A stretch of 64,000 nucleotides of DNA, from contig CM034546.1 in the NCBI GenBank assembly GCA_020055645.1, positions 134,561,875-134,625,874 of the forward strand, given 5' to 3'. The DNA is from Tomocerus qinae (lineage: Eukaryota > Arthropoda > Collembola > Entomobryomorpha > Tomoceridae). Shown here in pieces: positions 10,096 through 20,645 of this stretch (the stretch's first letter is position 1; each line of letters starts with the position of its first letter). Under the pieces are notes generated by a model. That model ran no database searches. It was not told where the DNA came from and saw only the letters and a program-made list of their open reading frames with translations. The translations under genes were made by a program, and so were the position numbers.

Positions 10096-10129
10096 TTTTG
10101 TTCAGATAACCCATCGTTTGGTTTCCAGA

Positions 10130-10619
10130 ATGCATTTTTTCAAAATATTTCGATTTTCATTTATGGTCTCCTTTGTTCTCGTTATTTTACTTTTAACCAA
10201 CATCTCTGAGGGTCAGAAAGGAAGTAAGTCGATCCTTTTTAATCTGTATGCAGTTTTCATGCTGTAGTCTAAACTATAACTATAACTATATATTATTCTG
10301 CATTTTTATAGAAAAAAGGAAATGGTTTAAAGCTGCTTTGTTGGGTGGCCTTGGATTTTTGGGTTTTAACCTGGGGAATAGCCAAGGTGGTTACAGTAAA
10401 GGAATGTATGCTTCCAATGGCCAGCATTCTGGATATGGAGGCATGCAGAGTAATAACTATGGAAGTAATCCTGGATACGGAGACATGCAGGGTAATAACT
10501 ATGGAAGTAATTCTGGATACGGAGGAAATAATATCTATGGCGGGGAAGCTGACAATGAAGGCACCGCCTACCGTAAACGCAAGCGGCGTTCTAGTTCCCT
10601 TTACCCTTTGTATTTGTAG
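10130..10619 (+). CDS. Secreted Gly/Asn/Tyr-rich peptide (copy 2)
   Basis: Exons 10130-10223 and 10312-10619, phase 1. The signal peptide (MHFFKIFRFSFMVSF...) is close to copy 1, and the mature N terminus is KKRKWFKAALLGGLGFLG. The repeat region is shorter, with three SGYG/NPGYG blocks around NNYGSN and MQ. The C terminus is acidic, then strongly basic (YRKRKRRSS), unlike copy 1. KRKRR resembles a furin-type processing site, which would release a short C-terminal tail or mark the mature end. Total 133 residues. Function unknown. Confidence 0.75.
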
Positions 10620-11125
10620 TAATAATTGTTAAAAAATCGGTTGATCGTGATCGAGACTAAAATATTTTAATTGTTAACACGTAAAACATTCTTATGTTGT
10701 ATTGCTACTCATTCAATAATTATGCACGCTAATAAGAATACTAAGAAACAAAATTCGTCGGTATTACATTAATATTGTTATGCATATTATTTTTACCATA
10801 AATACTATATGCCTAAAATTAAAAATGTATCATAAATAATCAAAGAGCAAAACTATCAGAATATTAAAATGTTAGGGGTTTAAGAAATAAATTCTGCTTT
10901 GACATTTTCTTCCTTTTAGAGCAAAAATTTCTTTTGGATTATTCATCAAAATTAACAACCGATGACAAATTAGTACTTTGATCAAACTGTTAAAGATACT
11001 CTTTCATTTGTGTCCGTGTGAATTAAAACTCGTTTTTACTCGTGTTATGGTATTCGTACTGAAATAGATAATACTTCTATCATACTAGTAACACTAGTAA
11101 GTACGAATACCAAGTTGTTTAGTAC

Positions 11126-12909
11126 TCGTACTGGTCAAATTATGCTCTAACAATCTGTATAGTTCAAATAGAAAGAATATTCTAATATTCATACCAAAAT
11201 GTAGTCTTGACTTTGACTTGGAATAAATTTAGCAAATGTTTCATGCAATTTAGCGATAAATACTCTATCTCAAGCATATTATAAGCAAAAGCAATTGCTA
11301 ATATTTTTAGTCTAGATAAAGTAGACCTTTCCATAAGAGCAATTTGTTTTATAACAGCATGCACTAATATTTACAGTAACAGAGTTATGTTATCTTACAC
11401 GTGCCCATTTAAAAAATATCAAAAACATTCGGACATACTATCCAAATCACGGCCTGATTTGCTGATAAAGTAAGGATTAAACTTACACGTGTGTAACAAG
11501 GATATGTTTCCTATATACCGTAACAGACATAACAATTATAGTTCTGAGGATGAATTGCTTTGAATTAGATAGACGTATAAAGTAAATTATAGCATCGGAA
11601 TTTTCGTTGTACTATCTAATAAACTTTATCTAAGTTATAATGAACACCTTTCTTGGATAAATTGTGTTCTATGTATGTATTCTTTGTATCTCCGCTCTTC
11701 TTTGCCATATCCGATACTCCTATTTATGCTAGATGCCAGCCTGTGAAAATTGAGTCACACATGCTGAGGCCAACTATTAAGTACTAATTATAAAAATTAA
11801 ATAAATTTTTAAATTTCATATTCCATAAAGACATTTAACTACATTGAGAATATTGTCCCGTGATTGAATTTTGAGAGTTATATAATATTTTTTTACTTAA
11901 TAATAATAATAGCCTTTTAATGACATATCTTTTCGAAATTGAAGTGGTTACAATCTATTCATTTATAATATGTCATTTTTCATTCTAGGTCCAAGGTTGG
12001 ATATGGTTGTCTGATCATGGGGCTGGGAATAATTAAAAAATTCTCATTTTAAATAAAAATAAATAATGTCATAAATTACTGAGTGCATATAATCGTCCAG
12101 ATTGTCATGCAATATAAGTCCAAACACGAGTCTGCAGATGACCCTGAATTGCATGTCACACACGTGTGTCAATGAAACGTTTAATGCATAACCATATGCA
12201 TAGGTAATGGCTCATGGACTCTTACTTATGATAACTACTGAACAATACTAATTACAGCGGGGAGATTATAAGGTGACAATTATTACAGATAAAAGTAGGA
12301 AAGGTAATTACTCGAAATAAAATGGTAAAATTACCACTTAGTCATTCATAGTCCATTTTCAAATTAAAATAAATTAACAAATTGGATACACCTTAAAAGA
12401 ATTATAAATGGTGAATAGTTATAAAATGCATACCTAATTACTAACTTTAAATTAAGCAATAAATAAATATGGCTAAAATTGTGTCGATTAAAAAGATTTT
12501 TGAGCATGTATTAAGCTTTTCAATATTTAAATAGTATTGAAATATTCATTTATTTATTCATGATTTATTTATGTAAAACGTACCAAAAAAACTTAGTACT
12601 ACAGAATCCAAATATTTAATAATTTAAAATATTTTTGACCTGTTCTAGTTAATAATAATTCAAGTAATAATTTTAAAATTGAATCGCCATTACCGATATA
12701 TTTATAACTATTAAGGGAGCATTTTTATTTCAATGAAAAAAAGATAAGTTATGCTACAAAATAATACCAGGGTGTACGGGTCTGTGTCATCTGCTAGTTT
12801 TAAAACAATATATAATGGATGGAGTATAGCATAAGCCACACATTTACTTTCTTCTCTGACATAAGGAATACTAATTTCTAAAAATAATATTTCGTTTCGT
12901 TGAAACACA
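11126..12909. other. Intergenic, nothing recognised
   Basis: AT-rich sequence with only short chance reading frames. I see no repeat with clear ends and no RNA gene. Confidence 0.5.
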
Positions 12910-14769
12910 ATGAACTGGGCATTTATTTTAGCTGCACTCTCTGCTCTTCCGTCGATTACCTTAGGTGGCAGATAAATTATATTTTTTAGTTATTTATTGA
13001 GCATACGGCTGCCGGCTGACTAGTACAGAATTCTTATAAAAATTATTTTAGTAATAAGCCCACATCGGAACTTTTTAAAAGTTTTTCTCTTACCTTTTTT
13101 ATAAAAAAGGCAAAAAAAAGTTCTTTTTTGTTCCCTGGAACATACAAAAGCTAACTATTTTTAAACAATAGTGATCAATATACTAATAGTACCTATTTGT
13201 TTGTTCCATTTCATCATTTACAACGGTTTTTACAATCTTGGCGTTTATTAATCTCTTTTATATTATTATAACATTTTTTTAATCTTTTAAATTTAATTTC
13301 GAATTTGGTACTTGTAAATACAAAGGCAAATACAAACAAAGTTTCTATAAATCCCAGGTTCAAAGATATCAAACACTAATTTTTAATCACAATTAGATTT
13401 TTCAACATTTTTTTTACTCTTTTTGGTAAATAAAATCTAATTTATGATTGCAACTAAATGATACATCTATGATTATGTATTAATATGTTCTTTAATTGTT
13501 TTATAGCAATCGATTGTTATCAATGCAACTACACGGATCATCCTGATGGGGCTAGTATGGGTGTAGGATCAGATTCTGCGTGCAGAGATTCTGGGACAAA
13601 ATATTTGAAAACCTGCAAGGAAACAACAGTTGACTGTAACTTCAATTTTTTAAAATAAAGGGAGATTGAGCTTAAAGGTCCTCCTATAGACCTAAGTAAC
13701 CCGCCAAATTATGTACATCATTCAACAGACCTTGCAAAATTAATGAGAGAACTTTCATTAGCATCATTTGATAAAAATATAAGTAGTTGGGGAAATCAAT
13801 GAAAATAAAAGGTGGAATAGATTTAACAAAAATTTATGAACCTGGAAAATAGAAATTCACCTCTTTCAATTTTGATGAAAATTGATGGGGAAAATTTGAC
13901 TTTGACTCTTTTCATGTGAAAATCCGAATTTCAAAATATAGCAAAGTTATTTCTAAGACAGCAATCTTTTTAAAATCCAACTATACCGAAGTTCTGAGTA
14001 CGAGGATTTGGTACTTGGTACATTTATGCCTAAATCCCTTAGTTCATGACTTATTGAATATTTTTTTAATCAGTTATAAACTAGAAATTTTAAAAAGATA
14101 TTTGCACTGTTTGATTGAAATTACTTTTACCTGAATACAAATTATCTCTTAATTTTGTTAGATTTTAAACATAATCAAAATGTCATAATAATGTTTCTGT
14201 CCTCATTATTCTATGTAAATTTTACTGGTCTAATATTATTGCAAGATTTGGATACATTGATATAAAAGTTAATAAAACAGATCTATTTCGTATAGAAAAT
14301 AACAGGGATGCGTTCAGGAATCAAAGGGGCGACAAATAAGTAACGGTGAGAGTCTGCGTTCCCCCAATGTACTCACAAAACTTAAAATATTGTCAACTCT
14401 AAATTTTAAATCTCGATTCTTTTTTCAGTGCTTTCTGAGATTGGCGGCGAAGAAGACTTAAATTCGCCTTCACTAAAAAATCAGGGAAGGTTTTCTTGCG
14501 GAGACTTTGTTGGAGTTGTTGATACAAACTACAAAGGTATAGTAAGAGGTTGCTTAGCCCCTGTTAGCGATGGTTGCAGACAAATTAATTTGCATTTAGG
14601 AGGTCTCACATTCCCTGGAACCGGGTGTTCTTGTAACACTCCTGCTTGCAACAAAAATGGGTGCAAAGGTAATGCTTGCAACACAAACGGAGCTGGAATT
14701 ATATTTATTTCTCATTTGTACGTCTTAATTGCCATTCCCACCATTTTAAGATGTATTATTGGAGTGTAA
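12910..14769 (+). CDS. Ly6/uPAR (quiver-like) GPI-anchored protein
   Basis: Three exons with consistent phases: 12910-12964 (signal peptide MNWAFILAALSALPSITL), 13507-13635 and 14429-14769, total 174 residues. The mature protein starts with DCYQCNYTDHPDG, the hallmark of Ly6/quiver proteins. It has 12 cysteines in all, including a CSCNTPACNKNGC cluster at the end of the domain. A small-residue site (NTNGAG) and a hydrophobic tail of about 22 residues predict a GPI anchor. Family members are extracellular and modulate channels and receptors (quiver/sleepless) or septate junctions. The exon 2 donor GTAACT removes one Cys codon that is open in the genomic frame, so this junction is the least certain point. 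If unspliced, exon 2 reaches a stop 15 codons later. Confidence 0.75.
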
Positions 14770-16396
14770 CACCAAATAAAAGTCTCTATAACCGTTATAT
14801 TCCATTACATTCAGTAAGCAGATGTATTTTTGGCAAATTTTTCATTGATGCTATTAAACATGACAAGAATACTTATATAATATAAATATAATAAACCATG
14901 TACAAATGGATGTAAAAAAGTAGCGGCAATAGAGTAAAACAGTGTCTATTTTTAGTTTAATAATACTCCTTAAATCATTCTGATATCGAACGAGGTATTG
15001 TAATATAATAATAAGCAATGACATGTTTTTCATTATACGTTAGAATATTAATTTAAGGTGCTGCAAACACATTAAAATTTACTCCTAATAAAATGCATAA
15101 TCGAGATGATAAAATTATCTTATTATGTAAATAAAGTACTGTTTATTGAGTCTGTTGTAATTTTTATTGTATAGATAAAATTTGAATCCACCAACAAGGG
15201 TGTAGCCAGATCAATAATTTATTATGACTTGAATAAAAGGCATGAATTTTACTGATTCTAAAATGGGACGTAAAATCGATTTTTAGAAAACATCTACCCT
15301 GTTTTGGAAAAATTTGGTAGGGACTTCAGCCCACTTCTAAATACGCTCTTTTCCACCAACTCTAAGATGATCTCAGTTACCTCAAAATACAAACGTGCGT
15401 GGTCTCATTTAGTTGTGGGCTCTGTAATATAAACACTACTCTGGTTGATTGGCCATAAGTACATTACTATATGTACTACCAAATGAAATTGGCCTAGTGA
15501 TTTAGGATCTGAGGGATTTACTTTTGCTCACTTTAAACCTTTTTTCAAAGCTATCTTTTTCCAGAAGAGGAGAATCCAATGTACCAATTAAATTTGCCGT
15601 TTTCTCTTTTGACGTAAATACCTAAATATTTTACCTAACCTAATAAAGAAGTAAATCAACCTAACCCTGACAACTTTACAGAACTCAACACTCAATAAAA
15701 TGCTGGAAATTACAGCCACAATTCAGGCTCAATGTTAGTTGAGCTAACCTTTTTGTGTTTCAATATTGAGTAATGAAATGAAAGCAATACAGTATAAATC
15801 GAATGACGCTTCGTGGATGAAGAACTTAGAAATAATTTAGTGAAGTAATCAATTCGGACAACGTTCAATTCAAAATACTTTCTTGCAGAACATTGTTTTT
15901 GTTATTGTAAGTATTTATATCCAACTATTTAGCTTAATTTGTGTACTACAGGGCCAATTTTTTATGTGCACAACTATCATATAACAATGTTTAATACTTT
16001 GGACATTCTTATTTGCTTTAGTCTTCTGAGGGTGGATGGGAAGTAAAATAATAATATACATACATAAACTCCCTCTCTAGACTCGGAACGTCATATTACA
16101 TATATTGTCTGATGACAAATTGTCATTTGTACAGTAATATATGTCTTATTTTTTGCATATACAGGGACTTAACCACATATAATACTAGTTTATTCTAATG
16201 GGCTTTAAAATTAATAATGAATTGTATAGAAATATAGACGGTAATAGTAATATTTCTATTCAAGTTTACATGCAAAGGGACAATCCTTTTATTTAATGAG
16301 TCTTTCCTATGCAAAAGTGAAAAACAAACTACTATTCACAGTGTTTGTTTGATATTAAAGTCAATACACCCTTCACCCAGTTTATCAGTCTGCAAA
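14770..16396. other. Intergenic, nothing recognised
   Basis: AT-rich. The 3' flank of the Ly6 gene has AATAAA-like signals near 14892. No coding or transposon structure that I can support. Confidence 0.5.
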
Positions 16397-17680
16397 ATGG
16401 CCTCATCTGTTTTGGTTCTGTCCTTTGATAGTTTTTTCCATATTTTTGGAGACAAATTTTGCGCCTCACTGTTCACTTGGAATTCGCAGACCAAAACTTT
16501 AAATCTGAATTTGAACAAAAGGCAATTGTCAGTTTGGGCGTTCTTTTTTATCGCCGGAGTCTTGCTCAATGCGTTTATAATATCAAGTCTGCTACTGCAA
16601 ATATTCACACCTTCTTTCCCTGCTGAGAAAGTAATTACATTCATCATAGTTGGACTTCCACTGTTCATGTCGCAGTACGTCAACGTGATTTTATTCTCCA
16701 ACAGAAGTCACTGCTGCTCTACAATCAACTCTGTGCTCACACTGGACATAATACTCTTAAGTAAGTATAACGGCACATTACACATTTCAATAATTTATGA
16801 TTTGTACGCAAAAAAGAAATCTCAGCTTAAGTATTGCATTACAAATATCATTTATTCTGCAGGAAAGTACAAAAGTCGCTGGGAAAAATGGAGCTTTGAA
16901 AAATATGAAATTTTGGTAAAATTAATGAAACTCATCACGGCAATGGGAATATCGTCATCAGTCTTTCTGTCAATTTCCTTCGTCACCATTCCATTCGGCC
17001 CGATAATTCACCTGCTTCAAATCTTCAATTTTGATTCACTATTGTGCAGACTAATAGCGCTACCTTTCTTCACAATCCTAGTCATCCACTTATTTTTCCC
17101 ACTTCTGTTTATTATCTATTGTGGTATTATTTATTCAACTATTGTTATCTTCTGGTTGGAATTGATCACCGCAAAAAAATCAAAAGGATTGGCATACTTC
17201 AAAACAAAAATATTTTTTCGAAAACAACCTTTAGTTGCCTTGCATATCTACACAGTACTTAAAGACATAAATCTGGATATAAATTATTTGCTTGTGTACC
17301 CTTTAGGACCACCCCTTTTGCTTGTTGCTGGTTTACTTAACATCTTCCTCAATTTTGTTACTGTTAAAATGTATCTTATCATTCCATTAGGTGGCTATAT
17401 ATTTTATCCTCTCACAGCAGTCATGCTGGTCTTATTGGAAGTTTTGTGCATTCCAGCTACGGCTTTGGTCAACACAAAATCCCTGAATTTTATTCAGGAA
17501 CGTAAGAGAGATAGCCATCCGATGGTTCGTAGAATAGTCAGAAGTTGTCGCACAATGGGATATACTGTAGGGCCATATTTCATCATGAAGAAATCAACAA
17601 CGTTCACCTTTCTGGAAGTGGTAATGATGCACACAATGAACATGATGTTGTCTGTAAATATCCACAAAAGATCATCTTAA
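16397..17680 (+). CDS. Gustatory-receptor-like chemoreceptor (GR-A)
   Basis: ATG at 16397 (MASSVLVLSFDSFF). The genomic frame is open throughout, but 16761-16862 is a perfect 102-nt intron (GTAAGTATAA...TTCTGCAG, phase 1). Its removal leaves 393 residues. There are at least seven hydrophobic segments. The C-terminal third has the insect chemoreceptor pattern: RSCRTMGYTVGPYF, an FTF turn, then a last helix with MNMMLSVN. It is related to the three minus-strand receptors at 44100-54605 but more diverged. Expected: a multi-pass ligand-gated channel in chemosensory neuron membranes. A hAT MITE sits 40 bp after the stop. Confidence 0.7.
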   Translation: MASSVLVLSFDSFFHIFGDKFCASLFTWNSQTKTLNLNLNKRQLSVWAFFFIAGVLLNAFIISSLLLQIFTPSFPAEKVITFIIVGLPLFMSQYVNVILFSNRSHCCSTINSVLTLDIILLSKYNGTLHISIIYDLYAKKKSQLKYCITNIIYSAGKYKSRWEKWSFEKYEILVKLMKLITAMGISSSVFLSISFVTIPFGPIIHLLQIFNFDSLLCRLIALPFFTILVIHLFFPLLFIIYCGIIYSTIVIFWLELITAKKSKGLAYFKTKIFFRKQPLVALHIYTVLKDINLDINYLLVYPLGPPLLLVAGLLNIFLNFVTVKMYLIIPLGGYIFYPLTAVMLVLLEVLCIPATALVNTKSLNFIQERKRDSHPMVRRIVRSCRTMGYTVGPYFIMKKSTTFTFLEVVMMHTMNMMLSVNIHKRSS

Positions 17681-17719
17681 TTTCTTTGCCTCCACATACC
17701 TACAATATTATATTGTATT

Positions 17720-17860
17720 CAGGGCATGAAAAACCCAAAAACCCGGGTTTTTGGGTGGGTTTTTGGGTAGCAAACAGCAAAAACCCAGGGTTTTTGCTCA
17801 AAAACCCAAAACCCAAAAACCCTAACGAAAAGCAAAAACCCATGGGTTTTTCATGCCCTG
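17720..17860. mobile_element. hAT-type MITE built from AAAACCC/GGGTTTT tracts
   Basis: 141 bp with perfect 17-bp terminal inverted repeats beginning CAGGGCATGAAAAACCC. It is flanked by a perfect 8-bp target duplication, ATTGTATT (17712-17719 and 17861-17868). The interior is almost wholly made of A(4-5)CCC and GGGT(4-5) runs in both orientations, so the element can fold on itself. CAGGG ends plus 8-bp duplications are diagnostic of hAT transposition. It lies in the 3' flank of GR-A. Confidence 0.9.
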
Positions 17861-17868
17861 ATTGTATT

Positions 17869-19327
17869 AAGGGTAGATGGAAAGGAGTAGGAAGGGTTCA
17901 CGAAATCTCAATATAAAAAAAATCTTGTAACACCAAAAATTTGCCCGATTTATTGTTGATTCTTGGTCCCTTTCAAAAACAATTTCTCCCAATCTTAAAT
18001 TCACAAGCGTATTGCAAAACTGGTCAGAGGTCATAGCCTATGACTCATAGGTCCTATTAAACTGACTGCCATCCGGTGGAAAGTTTCAGGTAAACTAGAA
18101 ATGTGACAATGTAAGCTATTATATTAATGTTATAAGAAATGCACGGCGTAGCTTAAAAGTAGTCGGTTGCAAACGTTCAAGGCTTTAACAAAATTAAAAT
18201 ACGTTCCACGTCATGGCTCATAGTAATCAATAAATAAATGCCTAAAGATACTCTCAATTCCCAATATGAAATTGACTTTCATTGCATATCCTTGTTGTTG
18301 CAAAAAGGAAATCCCGAAAGTGAATACCCAGCCTTTATTTTTGTTTTGTAGCTTTTCTGTCTGTGAATGACTATTTTCCTTTCTATTTTTATGCCAGCAA
18401 TTATTTGCAATATTTTAATAACTTTCAATAATACATAATAATACATAATTTGTATTGTCTGTTAACTGGATAAATCAGAAAAATATAAAGAAAGAAAATA
18501 TAAAGTAAGATGCAAACGAAGAGAATGAAAAACTAATCTTGAAATAGAAAAAGAGAAACATGCCATAGACTTTGCACTAACTTTTGAATGTAAAGCCTAT
18601 ACACAATCCAGATTGAGGATTTGGTACAATTTCAAATAATTGATGTATATAGACTTACTAATACCTTTAAATTTGTATTCCCAGTTCCCAAAACTTGACT
18701 GACTGTAAAATGTACGCATACTAAAATGTAAATACTATAAAGGTTTTCGCATAATGTATTGGTGTGAGTGTTATGTACATACTATATCATATCATATCAT
18801 CCTGTATGGAGCACACTTATAGAAAAATAACAGAAACTAACGCTTGGATTGTGTGGAGAGTTTGTAGTCGTAGATATGATAAATATTTTATCGCTATTTG
18901 ACATTGACATTCGTAAAAGTAATAAATCATGGAATGAGAAATGTATTAACGAAAAAGCTGGTACAGCCAAATGTACTCTTTGGTATCACTTTGCATGTAG
19001 CTGTAATTCTATTGTTATACTTTCAGAGAGTTAGTTTTTGAGCATAACAATGATACCTAAGAAACTGGACAACTATGGTCAAAGAAATTTCCTGGCATAA
19101 AATTCTTTTCAAACTACTAAAGTATTGTAATCGATCACCGCACATCCTGAATCATATGATTGTGTACATTTACTCTGCTATTATATAACAACATAGCATA
19201 GTCATGATAACGAAAAGTTTAAGAGCACCTCAAAAATCAACGGCTTGAAAAGTAGGCTATAAAATTTATTTTTATGAGTTAACCAATTTAAAACCTTAGT
19301 AGGCTCCATGAAATACATATCGTCTGC
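17869..19327. other. Intergenic, nothing recognised
   Basis: AT-rich. It contains a short ATATC microsatellite (about 18784-18799). No supported gene. Confidence 0.5.
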
Positions 19328-19786
19328 TTAAGGGGGCGCGGTAGTGGTTGGCTTTCCATGTATTTTCCTACTCGAGGAAATCATGGATAAGTCACCTAAT
19401 TTTCAATCAATCTGGGGATAGTTGGTCTCAAAATTTAGACTGAAGGCCCTGGAGGGTCACAACTTTCAGACATGTTATGATTTTGACCTACAAAGGTCAC
19501 AGTGGTCATTCTACCAAAAAGTTTTTTATTTTTTTGGCGGGATTGGTTTATAATTTTTTAAAAAAATAACTAAAAGACTTTTTGAATAAAATGGAAATTT
19601 GTGACCCTCCAGGACCCTGTACGAATATTGGGTAAAAAAATCAAGTTTGAAAACCGAAGCGCTTTTGAGTTTTCTTTGATTTCCTGAAACTAAGATTTGA
19701 ATGTTTTTGTACTCAACTCAATGTAAATACATCGAGTTCATGCCAAATTCCGCTAGATATCTCGACGGAGGGGTGCGCCCCCTTAA
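19328..19786. mobile_element. TTAA-flanked MITE with nested inverted repeats
   Basis: The ends read TTAAGGGGGCGC and GCGCCCCCTTAA, so TTAA is duplicated outside short GGGGGCGC inverted repeats. Inside, a perfect 15-bp inverted repeat (CCTGGAGGGTCACAA near 19448 and its complement near 19602) flanks the centre. TTAA duplication suggests piggyBac-type mobilisation. No coding capacity. Confidence 0.6.
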
Positions 19787-20645
19787 TATTACAATGTAAC
19801 ATACCAAATTATCATGGCCGCTACAAACTAACAAACCATTTTATCATGATCGCGACAATGCAACAAACCTATCTCCTGATACAATAGTTGGGAATGGGAA
19901 TGGCCACCAAAGGTTCCCGGTACCACTATTTTAGGCAACTGTGGTCTAATAATCTTCAAACTCATAGATACTAATATAGAGGATTTAACTTTTATTGGAC
20001 AAAATTCGAATTCATTGCATAGTTTGCTCGGGAGAGGCCTCTGCAACATTAAGAGTATTAACAATATCGAATAATATGGGGAGCAACTTTGATGGCCTTT
20101 CTTTACTTTTTCTTGGATTTCGGGGGTAAGCCGCATTTTACCCTTGTTCCCACTTTATACAGCCGACAACTTTGCAAATACTGTATAGGAGAAAATACGT
20201 TTCGTATTAGTAACGCCAAATTCAAAATGTGGTTTTGTTTACCTATCCAGCCTTTTGGTAATATTACTACTTGTTAATTTTTGTGCATAAAACTGGGTTT
20301 TCTACCCGGCTGAATTTTCATTGCTAGCTAGATACTATTTTTCTGGCCACACATCAGAAGCGTGTTTGAATGGCTAGAATGTTTATTTGCGTAGCTATTG
20401 GTTTAATGTTGAGATTTCACTGGAGTATTTCAGTGACTTTGCTTCAAGGTATTCCAATTGCTACCGAAATTTTTTAATCAAATTCGAGACCAGAATATCT
20501 CCGCTAATGGGTAATTGGGATCTTTATTGGATAGTTAACTCTTCCATTTCTATTGGTCACACCCTATAGTGTTCTACCTTTACTTTATTCATCAATCGTT
20601 GTCTACAACTGTCAAAAAAATATTTTCGGAATTAATGTCTATAGA
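19787..20645. other. Intergenic upstream of the ionotropic receptor
   Basis: Only short overlapping reading frames. No promoter motif that I can point to with confidence. Confidence 0.4.

Larger units (their letters stand above)
7290..11125 (+). repeat. Tandem duplication carrying two Gly/Tyr-rich peptide genes
   Basis: Unit 1 is about 7290-8945 and unit 2 about 9605-11125. They are collinear over the promoter, signal-peptide exon, intron, coding exon and 3' flank. The upstream edge is near a shared TAATCGGC-type stretch. The downstream edge is near TTTTTACTCGTGTTAT, found in both (about 8872 and 11034). About 650 bp between the units is unmatched and holds nothing I recognise. The coding repeats differ in number, so the copies are diverging. 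Confidence 0.75.

Noticed and set aside
17545..17916. Open frame of 123 codons across the end of GR-A and the MITE
   Set aside because: It is in the wrong frame for GR-A and passes through non-coding MITE repeats.
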